Source of the DNA: Capitulum mitella
Taxonomy: Eukaryota; Arthropoda; Thecostraca; Pollicipedomorpha; Pollicipedidae
Direction of reading: 5' to 3'
NCBI GenBank assembly: GCA_030062745.1
Contig: CP099847.1
Span: 24,786,923-24,850,922, forward strand
DNA: 64,000 bases
Position 1 is the stretch's first letter. Each line of letters opens with the position of its first letter. Made by a program: the position numbers and the translations under genes. Shown here piece by piece: positions 35,855 through 46,169 of the stretch. Under the pieces are notes generated by a model. That model was not told the DNA's origin. It saw nothing but the letters and a program-made list of their open reading frames with translations, and ran no database searches.

Positions 35855-38739
35855 CTCGCATCAGATGAGTGGTCACAGGGCATGCGTGGACCAAGGCCAC
35901 GCAAAGGTTATGCCAGCTCAAATTATTGTCAGGTCAGGTCAGGTTGCAAAATGTTACGGAACCGTGAACTGATGATGATCATGTTGTTTTGAAATGGCTT
36001 CAGCCGCAAGATGCCGATTACAACGCAACAGAACCAACGCTCTGTTGCGTTGTAACCAACGTTCACAGTATCAGGTCACGCTGGGTCACATTGTCTCTCA
36101 ATCGCCTTAGATAGGCCAAGTTTGGTTGCGTTCCCACAAAGGGCTCGGAAGTTATCGAGAAAAATTGGATGGGGTCGGATCCGTCCTCCAGGTGGTCGCA
36201 GTCAAATGTTAGAGATGTTGGCACATCTCTTCAATCTCTGTGTAAACAGTTACTTTCGTACTATTTTTATACCAGCAATGAATTTCTGACAAAATTCTGG
36301 TCTCAACAGATTGGTTTTTCAATGAAAACTGAACATGAAAGTTTGACCAAAACTGGCAGGAAAACTGGTTCAAAAGCTTCAGCACTGTCTCATAACGAAT
36401 TTATGTGAACTTTTGTTAATATTTGTTATAGGCGATTTTCGCTATACCCGAGGCCACAAAACAAATATATTTTTATTAAAATGAAACGATATGGATTGTC
36501 AAAAGATATAATAAAAGCAAAGACCAACGACAATAGTTTTCTTTTGATGTCATCCTTGCTCTTAAGATTTGTCCACAATGTCCTGGACGTTCTGAACTAT
36601 GCTGAGTCCAAATCCCGAGATCTCCAACAATTTTACTTTTCTTGGCCGCAGGATCCGCAACCTGCCTTCTCAGCTGTCGGTAACGTTTTAAGCTTCTCTT
36701 GCTTCACGTCGCTTGATGCTCGGTACAGTGACCGTGGAACGAGCATATCCTGGGAAAAATACTGGGGTGCATTCGCCTCCGCCTGCTCGTCGTATCCTTG
36801 TACCAAGCATACTGCTTTGGATGCCGGCCTCACTGCCGACACAGCCTATCTAGTGACTGAATTTCGCACTGATGAGTGCGAAAACCGCCCACCCCTCATG
36901 CTTCTCTGGGCGCCGAATGACCCTGCAGTCGGTGCGCCCATAAGCCCCAATAACCAACCAACCAACCCCTCATGCTTCTCCGAGGACAGCATCCGCGGGA
37001 ATGCAGCGAGGACGAGGAAATTTCGTCTGTCTATTGTCGAACTCTTATCTTTTTACACTTTTAAATTTCGACATCGTACGGTAACTTTTGTCACTACAGC
37101 CCGGCGAAGCCGAGAGACCGATCTTGCGGCCGATCTTTAGTCGGCGACGAACGACCGCTTGCGTGTCGGGCCGAAGGAAGGATACCATTGGTTTCTGTAC
37201 GGAATATATCCTACCGGACAGCCAGCTGCAAAACAACGTGGTGAATTAGTCTTTGTGATACATTTACAATTCTTAAGCACAGGTTGCCTGGGTTACGTTT
37301 ATCGAGGTCAACCGGGGCCATGTGTGACGAAATGCAGTGTTCTAGAAATGGGTGACTTGGGAGAGTGATGGGAACGTTCAACAAATCATAAATTGCAATA
37401 ACCTCACAGCGCGACGAAGTCAGGTCAGATCAACTGAGGTATCTAAGGCGAATTAGTGCATATAAAATCACTTATTTTTGTTTGGATACAGCCGAATGAT
37501 CTCAGTCTCATTTTGCGAGAATGTATTTTTTTGACCTCCGATGACATCGAATGACCTCAAGTAACCGAAACAAGCCACCTAACGTACAGCTACATAAGGC
37601 TATCCTATCTACTAACAGCCTACCAGATTGCATTGTGATCGATTTCGACGAAATGCAAAGTTTTCGGATAATGACGTGGGGTGACCTTATTTGATCTGAC
37701 CTAGGTCAACCTCGTTTCGGGGATGTAAGGCCACGGTATGGACTAAGCCTCCACATTTTTTTTGCCATCGGTTCTGTAGTTTTGGAGAAAGGAGGACCGC
37801 TACTAATTCGACAGCTGATTCGTTTATCCTTGAAATACGTCACCTGTGTCTTCTTTTTTGAGGACTGTAAGTTCACTATGCAAACTTCCTTCCCACAAAA
37901 TATTATTGCAATCGGTGAGGAAAGTCAGAAGACATGGGGGAAAAGTATGACCCATCCCATCAGTGCACGATATTATGAGGCCCAACGGTATGCGTGCTAA
38001 GGGCAAATTTCTGCAGGCCAGAAGCGAATGTGCCCTCATCAGAAAGTGCCTCTCTTGGTAGCCTCACCAAAGGAGTGCAACTGTATTATTCTTGTTCTGC
38101 TTCACGCTTTCCAGAAGATTGGAAGTTTTCAGCTTGGCCAAAAATTGCCCTAAATCTCGCAAAACTAGAACTTATGTCAAAAATGGGTTTTCGTTATAGT
38201 CCGTTTCGTTGTGTTGTACTCTGTACAATGAATTTCGAAGGAACCGGACAAATTTCTTGGCCATGACCGAATTTTGTTATAAACGTATTCAACGGTGTAT
38301 TCGGTTGTGGAGTCGAAAAGTCTCTATAAAGCGTCACCTGACTCCAGGTCACAGGTCAGTAGGTACAGCTAGTGCGCAAAGGACGGGAGGAGAGCCAGGG
38401 CGTATATTGAAGGTCCCACACCGCAGAAGCAGGCCCAGAATCTTAACAGGAAACGTAAAAAAACCGAAAGATTAGCTGACCTAAGGCAAAAAACTGGATA
38501 TTTCCGGAGAAATCAAGGTAACAGAATAGGTCCATTTGTCATGTTCTACGAATGTCACAATTTAGTGTCAATCGTTACAGTCCATAAAAAGTTATGCCAC
38601 TTCCATTTTTTAAGGACATGGTCGTACTTGACCTGACGTAAGTCAATGACATGAGGCGACCCTCGCCTCACGCCTCAAGGCATGTTACTGGGCAAATTAC
38701 TTAAAATTAAATACATCCAGAACTCAATATGCAATTTTC
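35851..38739. other. Intergenic; one unexplained 219-codon frame
   Basis: A plus-strand frame from the ATG at 36481 to TAG at 37138-37140 is longer than expected by chance in this moderately AT-rich DNA, but it has no recognisable domain, start context or splice support. A perfect 15-bp hairpin sits at 36018-36055. AGGTCA/TGACCT motifs recur at 35930, 37540 and 37685. Confidence 0.35.
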
Positions 38740-39425
38740 CGTGCCCAGTAAATGCGATGGCAGATTCCCAACGACACCCCGATGCACAGCGACGCAGAGG
38801 TGCCTCCTACTCCCTCCTTAAAAAATTTGGCGTCACCATGAACCACAATTTTACCTGGGCTCAGCATGTCTGTGAGACAGCACAAAAGCGTAACAAAATT
38901 GTGTTCCCTCCCGCTAAACATGGTAAATCACTATCTCATTCTGTACTAGCGAAGCTAAGACAAGTCCCGTTACTCTTCATTTATCACATTGCACACCTAT
39001 CCGGGGCGGTCTCTGTGCCAAACAACGCCGGCATCCCCCAAAAAAGCTCTAAATAGAGCTGCGCGCGTGGTCATCAAAACACCACGCAGTGCGTATGTGC
39101 CCCCGTGCTGAAGCAGCTAGGGTGGAGGTCAGTTGAGAACACGGTTAGAAATAAGGACGCCATGCTAGTGTTTCACGTCGTGTATTCGTCGTCCGCTCCA
39201 TGTGCTTAAGATTATTATTTAAACCGAGAACGGAGGTGAGCCGGAGGCGAACCGGGGCTAAGCGCGTTTCGGACTTGCCGTCGGTCAAAACAGAACTGGC
39301 TAGACGCTCCCTGCAGTGAAGGACCACTGCGGTGTGGAACGGTGTACCCGAGCAGACTACGGGCGTGGCACCACAGGGAGCTTTGAAGTCCAAGCTACCT
39401 TTTGAGCCCAAGTTTTTTTGCATAC
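38740..39425 (+). pseudogene. Decayed LINE reverse transcriptase, C-terminal end
   Basis: The conceptual translation shows the usual tail of a non-LTR retrotransposon polymerase: GVTMNHNFTWAQHV near 38830-38870, then AARVVIKTPRS near 39060, LKQLGWRSVENTVRNKDAM near 39110-39165, and TTAVWNGVPEQ near 39325. These blocks fall in different frames with intervening stops, so at least two frameshifts have occurred and the copy is dead. The catalytic FADD region is not present. The Jockey/CR1/RTE-like group cannot be narrowed down from the tail alone. Confidence 0.75.
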
Positions 39426-42400
39426 GTCGCTGACTTTCTGGTTGTTTCTGCGCGGCTGCCTGTGTGCGTGACGCTGCCATGACGTACTGTTGTTATGCGA
39501 TGACCCATGTCTCTTAGCTGTTTCACACCCTTATTCGGCTTGTTTAATTTATTTCCGAGATGTCTGTCCAGAACTGATTTTTGGACAATGCACTCGACAT
39601 CTACATCGACATCGACCATAACTTCAAAAACTGACACAAGGCGTAGAAAAGATGAATGGAGAGGCACGTCAGCTTTCATGGCTGTGCGCCTTTTCGTTTT
39701 TTCCTACTGACCTCAGGAAGCCGGAGGGGATTTTCTCATGACCCCGGCGAAGGTCAACAGCGCCCAGTGGCGTATTGCGGGAACCCTTTGTCCTCTTCCG
39801 GGCGGCGGCGTTGTCGAACCCCGCTCATGAGAGCGGACCCGAAGCGGTCCGACAAGCGCCGGGAGCCGGTCTGAGCGGCAGACGTCGGCGTTCTCAGCGC
39901 CGTGCGGGCGGACACAAATTGCCAGCCCCTTCTGGGCCCGCCGCCGCCTTTGCCGTGCCGCTCTAATTGAGACAAATGGCCCGCCTAACGACGTAAACAC
40001 GGAGGACCGGGCCCTGACGGCTCGTGTTTGGCGGCTCGGGCCACTTCCAGCTGTCGTCCGGTCCGCCCTGCGAAGGCTAGGGCAGGATGTACATGGGACG
40101 TGGGGCGCGCGGACGAGGATTGATAGCGCAGCGTGACAGAAGCAGAAGTCCTGTGAAAGTTCTCAGAAAAATCGAGTCCTTTGAGGGCGGTTTAGCCTTT
40201 CGCTGTCGTCAGTGAGAGGCTGGAGCCCGATCTGCCGAAACAAGAGCGTCGGCTTCGTGCATCATGCAGTCCTTTTTATGGGACAACCGGTGGGATATAT
40301 TGAGCATATCGAACCAATTCATCGTTCCTGGCGATAGATGAAACCGCATCCAGCCCTTGCGACATATTCGCCATGCCTATGCACCAATCTGCTGGACTAA
40401 AGACATTACGTCATCTGTTTGTGGCGCCAATGAGTCATCGCTCTCTGGTCCCGTTATGTCATCCGTCGTTGCGTGCAAACCGGCGGGGACCAATGAACCG
40501 TTTGATCAATTTCTGCACAACCCACTTTCACTCCTACAGTTTCTTGTTATAAGCAGCTGAGGAAAAATGCCAGCACGGGCTCAGCCCACAGGCTTTCTCA
40601 TTATTTGGCTGCTGATACAAATTTGGAAGGACCGGTGTGCAAGATTAGAATGTGCGACGAGACTACAAAGCTCATTTTCGTTTTATTATTTTCGCTCATT
40701 TTACAAACTCGTTCCTCGGCGATTATATCTCTGTTTCACTTCATAAACATGGACGACGTGTTGCTTCTGCGACGAAGATCGATGTTGTCTTGAAACAATC
40801 TCTTAGCGAAGAACACGAGTAAACGCACCTCGATACTATTGCGGTCGTGCGCAGACTTGGCAGGGCAAAGTACGTAGACTAGAGCCAGTATGTCTGCAAA
40901 ACCATGGACTCACCTCCTCCCATAGGTTTGCCGCGTGCATTCGAGGGTGTCCGTCGGCTCCGCCTGTTTTGACGCCTCCTTCAGATGCACGAGTGCTCAG
41001 TGTTATGCAAACAAACATGAAAGTGTGTCAAAACAGATGCATCCGCGCGCCAGCATGGCAACTTGTCGAGTTTACATGAGCCAACAAGCTTGACTTTTAC
41101 GATGAGATGCACTTAGTTTTGATGTCCGGAGATTTTGGTGGCCAAGCTGAAAGTGAATGCGCGGGGATAATTTTGTTCCAATGACTCATTCATGTTCAGC
41201 ACAAGTCAAAGGTGGCATGGATTATAGGAGGACGAGCTACCAGTTCATCCTCCTACTAAGTTTTCCGCTACTAAGGTTTTCTCCGAGCGGGCATCAGCAC
41301 ATCTCCGCATCGCATGTCACATGCAGCATACCGCCACGGTCCGAAGTGGCGTCGTCGCGACGCTGAAGCGGAAGGCGGTGTCGATTCCCCGGCAGAGCGC
41401 GGGATCGCGAGCGGACGATCCGCTGACGATGCCTGCGGCGTCAGGCGACGTGCGGGGCTGCGTCCGCCGTGCGCTGTGTGTGGGGCGAGGTGGTCTGGTG
41501 GTCGGCAGGTTCGATTCCCGACAGCGGTGTTCGGCGGACGGCGGTTTTTCTCTCCCTCCCCCCCGGTCACCGGCGTCAGTGGACGTCGGAGGAAGACCTT
41601 GGAAGTGGTGAACGACGAGGCGCATGCAGTGCGACCGCACGTGGTCGGGAAGCTGGCTGTGTACGCTGGTTGGCTGGTTGGTTACCTTGTCGGCTGGTTG
41701 GCTATGCCGAAACCAGGGACTGTCGTATTTTCTGGTGGTGGATGGCATCTGAAGCGGAACAAGCAGGGAGCTCCGACAAGCGGAAACTATCCTCGTATTT
41801 GGTGCGATGCACGTGATGCTTAGGATTTGATACCTGATGCGTGGCGCTTACGACTTGATGCGTTATTTGCACGGATCGAAAAGAAGGATGATACTGGCAC
41901 ATAAATGATGATGCCACTGCGTTTCTGCATATCTGGTATCCCTCCGTAGACTGCGTGATGAACCAGACATGGGAACCAAATGTCTCACGCCAGCAACATG
42001 TTTTAATGACGCTTCAGGAAAGTGCTGTGTAAGCAGGGGCAAATTCGGTACACGAAGACATTGAATATGACGACCTGGAAACGTTCGAAGGAAAATGAAA
42101 ATTCCGTCTTCTTTCCGTTTTTCTTTAGCTGAGCTGTGCGCTGCTGCGATCGTGGTCCGGTCTGACGGCCTGCATTGCAAAGTGACCGAGTCGTTCGTCA
42201 GCAAACGCCGGCTGACTTCTGGCAGCCACCGTTCACACCTCGGCAGAGCGCGGCGGAACTTGATGAATGGGCGAGCGCTGCAAAACAAAGACCGTGACAG
42301 ATGCTCCTCGTCGCGGTGAAAGAATGCCACTCTTAGGTGCAGAACAAATGGCCCTGGTGCTGCAGCGCTAATTTAGGGCCGGTCGTCTGCATAAAACTTG

Positions 42401-42489
42401 TTCGCTTCTCTCTGTCGCCATGAGCGAGTGGAAATGCCAGCGATCTCGGAGTCCGGCTCTTGGTGACCTTCTTCGTGACCTGACCTCAC
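39426..42489. other. Intergenic with CpG-rich blocks
   Basis: CpG-rich stretches at about 39770-40090 and 41320-41560 are open on several frames but encode nothing recognisable. 40100-41300 and 41830-42480 have no features that I can support. Confidence 0.4.
41485..41525 (+). repeat. tRNA-like B-box segment (candidate)
   Basis: GTGGTCTGGTGGTCGGCAG followed by an exact B-box GGTTCGATTCC (41508-41518) looks like a collapsed tRNA. The A-box to B-box distance is too short for a real tRNA, so it is at best a SINE remnant. Confidence 0.3.
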
Positions 42490-42497
42490 CTATGCAC
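42490..42497. repeat. Left 8-bp target-site duplication
   Basis: CTATGCAC directly outside the left inverted repeat, identical to 46042-46049. Confidence 0.85.
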
Positions 42498-42687
42498 TAG
42501 GGTGGATCAAAAAAAATAAATCATTTTCTTAGGGGTCAAAACGCGTGCGCGTGAATATGGAAAAAAGAAAAATGAGGACCAAAAAAATATTTAAAATATT
42601 TTAGATAGGGCGCACGAAGCATTTTTGGGACCAGAAATACGCTTTCTAGGCGTTGAAGTCTCCATTGCTTAAAACATTTTGCACAAG
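42498..42687 (+). repeat. Left terminal inverted repeat
   Basis: It pairs with 45840-46041. Shared blocks in order: TAGGGTGGATC, CTTAGGGGTCAAAACGCGTGCGCG, AGGGCGCAC, and a final CCATTG. By eye roughly two thirds of the bases match, with short gaps. Confidence 0.85.
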
Positions 42688-42806
42688 AAGGTAACCCTTC
42701 AGAAATCTATGTGAATCCTGTGAGTGATAATTTTCGGCGTTTAGCGCATGCGCCGAACAAACGCTGTTTGCGTCATGTCGGCAACCATCGAAAGATATCA
42801 TAATTG

Positions 42807-42817
42807 TCATCGTCATC

Positions 42818-42848
<31 letters not shown>

Positions 42849-42859
42849 TCATCATCATT
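42807..42859. repeat. (CAT)n microsatellite inside the transposon
   Basis: About 17 CAT triplets with a few CGT interruptions between the 3' end of the transposon gene and its terminal repeat. Confidence 0.9.
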
Positions 42860-42914
42860 GTTATCTTCACCATTCATCAAACGCCATCCCAGACACAACG
42901 TTAAACCAGAACTA

Positions 42915-42920
42915 TTTATT
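42915..42920 (-). terminator. Polyadenylation signal of transposon gene
   Basis: AATAAA on the minus strand, about 50 bases beyond the stop codon of the second coding segment, at the position expected for the transposon's own transcript. Confidence 0.5.
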
Positions 42921-42971
42921 TGTGATGAATGACATTCCACAACAAACTCCGCTGCCACTAATAAACCAGCC

Positions 42972-43562
42972 TCAGCGGTCACTTGTCACTCGAAGCCAGT
43001 CATAGAAGTCCCTCCTCGTGTCCATCACTGGCAGATCAGTCCTGGACCGGGCTTTTGCCAGTATCAGTGCATGACGTCCACTGTGCCCCGCCTTCTTCTC
43101 TACCGTTTGTGTGACTTCTTTCACCCATCGTTCGACCCCTTGAGAGTGGCAGGGAAGGTCACTGAAGTCCATTGGTGCTTCCACAACAGCCGCGATGGTC
43201 TCGTCTGACATTTCCATGACCAAAGGTGGCTCCGTTGTATCTTGCCAGTCAATCATATGGTGGTACTCCTCGGCATGGAAGCTGATGTCAGGGATAACGA
43301 ACTGGCGTATGTCATCTGGATCCTGGTCCTGGCATCTTCTGGTTCGACATCTCCTTATGCGCTCTACCGCCAGCATCCTGTTCTCCTGCTGATCGTCGGC
43401 CAGCATAGCGATCAGGACATGCTCACTGTGGCCCCAGAACCCGTTGCGCTGAAGCACCTTTTGCGTGATGTTACGGTCTCTCTCCAGCAGCTTTCTTGAC
43501 AGCAATATCAGAAAGAACAGGTTCTTCGCTCCGTCGCTGATATTTGAATGAAGTCCACCTGA
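42972..43562 (-). pseudogene. Transposase-like protein, C-terminal segment (out of frame)
   Basis: This continues the protein encoded at 43627-45333 in a different frame. It is open from about 43562 to TGA at 42972. It contains DGAKNLFFLILL, QRNGFWGHSEHVL, a YHHMIDW..TEPP block and CHSQGVERWVKEV. I recall corresponding blocks in the unnamed invertebrate family, where CHTQAVER is strongly kept; its Glu is a candidate third catalytic acid. The first in-frame ATG (43503-43505) is internal to the ancestral protein, so the 177-aa frame is not a natural gene start. The frameshift against the upstream segment lies between about 43536 and 43563. Confidence 0.7.
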
Positions 43563-43584
43563 ACCATCCGGGGCCGTACTGATT

Positions 43585-43601
43585 TAGTATAAAATATACT
43601 A
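43585..43601. repeat. Perfect 7-bp hairpin in the interrupted coding region
   Basis: TAGTATA-AAA-TATACTA lies between the TAG lesion and the frameshift of the transposon gene. It may be incidental to the codons there. Confidence 0.6.
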
Positions 43602-43626
43602 GCCGTACAAGCGCCGGTGCTGGAGC

Positions 43627-45333
43627 CTATGTGGACACGTACAGTCTGAGTACTCTATTTGCAAGTGTAACCCAACGGGCTTGATGGATGGCCCCTGGTT
43701 CTAAGGCCAACAAGCACTGGGTAACACCTTCTGCTCCTGCCTGGACGGCCGTACACATGTCATGCAGGTATTGCTGATCTTTGCTCATCTCATTTCGAAC
43801 TTCTACCGGAATTGAAGGAGCTAGTTCCAGCACTGGCTCAAACTTAGCCAAAGGCAGTGTGGTCAGATCTCTCTGAAAGGCTTTGTCAGCTGGTCCGTGG
43901 AAGGATGCTGGACCACTCGTTCCACCATCAGCATCCTTGAACACATGTCTCAGCGTCAGTTCGTTGATGCGGATACCGCATATAGCTTGCTGGAGCGGAC
44001 GGCCTACACCCAGTTCGATTCGCCTGTTCACACCACTGTTGCGGCCGGTATTTACCGCTATGCCGTCTGATCCAAGCACCACTGGATGCGCATCGTTGTC
44101 CCGTATCACGTCCAGCAACTCCTTCGCGATATCTGCAGCACTTCCGCTATTTGGAGACACGTGATCGACATACCGATGGCCGGGCTCAGTAATCACTATC
44201 TCGTGCAGTTCTTTGGCAAACGTCAATTTCTTACCAACTTTCTGCAGCGTCTTGTCCTGCCTACCGTCGTAATAGAATCCTGCTAAGCGGTCACGTCGGT
44301 TTTGCAATGAGCTTTCAGCCACCTCTTCTTTACCCCATTTGTCTCTCTGTCGCTGGATTTTGCTGCGGTCTGTCAGCTCAGCCTTGTTGTGCTCTGTGAT
44401 TATCCCATAATCAACCAAAGCTGCGTTCAGCAAGCAAGCCGCGGAGCGATCAGAGTGACCGTACCGATGACACATCCGTGAAAAATTCGGAAGCTGATGT
44501 CGGTTCTGTCCGACGACATCGTCCGCGTCATCATCGGAACTAGGTGAATAAGAGCGGCTTGCATCAGCTGCCTCCGTATCACCCGTCTTACACTTTTCAC
44601 TGCTATCATCGTCGTCATCTGCATCCCCTTCGGCCAGTTGCCTATCTTCAGCATCGTGCTGCCTGTTCCTCTTCTGTCTCTTTTCCGCTAGTTCCATTCT
44701 TTTCCCCCTTCTCTTCTGCCTTCGGACATTTTCCTCAGTTGTCTTCCGGTCAACGCCGCCTATGTAGAGCTTTTTCTCTCCTCGCTGGTCTTTGAGGAAA
44801 GCTACTTGTTGAGCTGGCACCCTTTTAGAAGCTGGACACGTGCCACAGGGGACATCAGCAAGATCGCATCGGCACCACATGTCAAATAAACCATCGTACT
44901 CTCGCTGCGTACTCACGGAATTTCGACCCTTGCCCCGTTCGCGTTTCGAAGACCATTTCATGAGGTTCTTCCCCGTTATGGCCAGTCTTTCTACGCTCTG
45001 AACTATCCTGTTCTCCGAAATCACATTTGACATCTCTCTCTCGGTCTTACCTGACGTGCCACCCATTTGGGATGCCTCTCCGTCGACCACTGGTATCCAC
45101 GTAATAAGACTGGCGCTGTCCCAGATGTCTACTATGGCATCCTTGACTGCTTTTGCTATTTCTCGTTTTGTCCGCTCCTTTCCAGAAGGCGTTGTCCTTT
45201 CACTCCGTGTCTTCACGTAAAAAGCATACACTTCTCTTTTCCACGGTAGCTGGTTTATGGGAAGAGCGTCCGGGCCTGTTTGCAGCAAAGGGTGTTTCGT
45301 TCTCTGTCTTGTTGATGGTCCTGGATTACTCAT
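43627..45333 (-). pseudogene. Transposase-like protein, main segment (568 codons)
   Basis: Likely catalytic protein of the surrounding element. Reading from the ATG at 45333: a basic N-terminus; a C-x-C-x6-C-x2-C cluster (C154, C156, C163, C166) that could bind zinc; AFLKDQRGEKKLYIGGVD (178-195); a run of basic residues (203-224) suited to nuclear entry; an acidic Ser/Asp linker (235-272); then a C-terminal region with FYYDGRQDKT (D356), LGSDGIAVNTG (D423) and CGIRINELTLRH (452-463). The Asp-Asp spacing and the C-x2-R, where relatives as I recall have C-x2-H, suggest an RNase H-like DDE core (inference). The frame ends at TAG 43627-43629 in the middle of a conserved block, since the next 20 or so codons still match the family pattern (YGPGWF). 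A short intron removing the lesions is possible but has poor splice sites. Confidence 0.75.
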
Positions 45334-45349
45334 TTTAGCCCAGTTCAGA

Positions 45350-45385
45350 ATGTCACTGTGTCACAGAATGTCACAGAATGTCACC
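45350..45385 (-). repeat. Short direct repeats upstream of the transposon ORF
   Basis: Three copies of AGAATGTCAC or TGTCAC-type units (TCACAGAATG repeated) just upstream of the main ATG. On the minus strand the frame upstream of the ATG is open for about ten codons to a TGA inside this repeat, so translation or splicing may begin here. This could be a regulatory site for the transposon. Confidence 0.5.
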
Positions 45386-45464
45386 CCCTGCGATCCGAAT
45401 GCTGACGGAACACACCCGAGTAGTAAATTTCTGGTCACCACGCCACAGTCCAGGGACCAGCGCG

Positions 45465-45668
45465 CTACTCTTCTGACGTGTCTGTCTGACTCGACCGCTC
45501 TCTGATGACAACAAAGCGCTTCGCTGCGAGGTACCGTTTACCGGCACCGATCAAGGTTTTCAAGAGCGTCCTCAGAGATGAGCAGCGTGGAGCAACGATA
45601 TGTGTGGAAAGCCCACGAATTCGACTCGGACTCTGTAGTCCGCATCTATTGCAGGTCGTGAGGCTCAC
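45465..45668 (-). CDS. Small Cys/His frame upstream of transposon gene (candidate first exon)
   Basis: A 67-codon minus-strand frame inside the same element. It holds C-x2-C-x13-H-x5-C near its start, a zinc-finger-like spacing, followed by a basic segment. Transposases often carry an N-terminal DNA-binding finger in a separate exon, so this may be spliced to the main frame, for instance to the short open stretch just before the ATG at 45333. No strong donor was found, so it may also be chance. Confidence 0.3.
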   Translation of the reverse strand: MSLTTCNRCGLQSPSRIRGLSTHIVAPRCSSLRTLLKTLIGAGKRYLAAKRFVVIRERSSQTDTSEE

Positions 45669-45839
45669 TGGTGCGCGGTCTTAGCTCGTAAGGGCTACTG
45701 TCTGTCTACCACTTTATTTTCCCTGGCAGTCTCCTGTTATTTGCTGAAATCCATGCTCATCACCTATCCGTGAACTACAGACACCAAAAGGCCCACAAAG
45801 CTACGCACAGCTACGGTGGATGGTGACCGAGGTGCTATC

Positions 45840-46041
45840 TTGCTATGCGCAATGCTAAACCAATGGCGACTTTAATGCTCGGGAACGGCGAAACTCACTT
45901 CAAAGACGCTAGGTGCGCCCTTTCTAGAATATTTTTAATATCTTTTTACTCCTTATTTTCCGTGTTTTCAGATCCGCGCGCACGCGTTTTGACCCCTAAG
46001 AAGTTGTTTTGCGACAAAAAATATATTTTCGATCCACCCTA
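45840..46041 (-). repeat. Right terminal inverted repeat
   Basis: Reverse complement of the left repeat. It ends GATCCACCCTA at 46031-46041, directly before CTATGCAC. Confidence 0.85.
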
Positions 46042-46049
46042 CTATGCAC
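46042..46049. repeat. Right 8-bp target-site duplication
   Basis: CTATGCAC, identical to 42490-42497. Confidence 0.85.
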
Positions 46050-46169
46050 GTCTGCTAATCAGCCCAGCACCAGAAACTGTCGTCCGTCCGCCGAGAAGTT
46101 ACAGACTCGTTCGACTGTCGGGATCTTCTCGGCTGAAGCCTGCGGCGCTCCAGGCCCGCTGCTGATCAG

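Larger units (their letters stand above)
42498..46041 (-). mobile_element. DNA transposon with long inverted repeats and an unnamed DDE-like protein
   Basis: A 3,544-bp element bounded by inverted repeats that both begin TAGGGTGGATC and stay alignable for about 190 bases, flanked by a perfect 8-bp duplication CTATGCAC. Eight-base duplications are made by hAT, P, Merlin, KDZ and Novosib elements, and the TAGGG start fits the loose hAT terminus, but the encoded protein has no hAT dimerisation region that I can see. The minus strand carries a 568-codon frame (43627-45333) and a second frame (42972-43562) forming one gene interrupted by two lesions, followed by an AATAAA. An upstream small Cys/His frame (45465-45668) may be a first exon. 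The left end holds a CAT microsatellite. The copy looks complete in structure but defective in coding. Confidence 0.85.

Noticed and set aside
36862-36882. Hammerhead-ribozyme-like CTGATGAGTGCGAAA
   Set aside because: The core strings are present, but stem II would be a single base pair and no stem I, stem III or cleavage triplet pairs around it; the hairpin TTTCGCACT-GATG-AGTGCGAAA explains the resemblance.
36481-37140. 219-codon plus-strand frame
   Set aside because: Longer than expected, but with no domain, no splice sites and no conserved pattern; kept only as a note in the intergenic entry.
42748-43005. Plus-strand His-rich frame
   Set aside because: It is the CAT microsatellite read in frame, on the non-coding side of the transposon.
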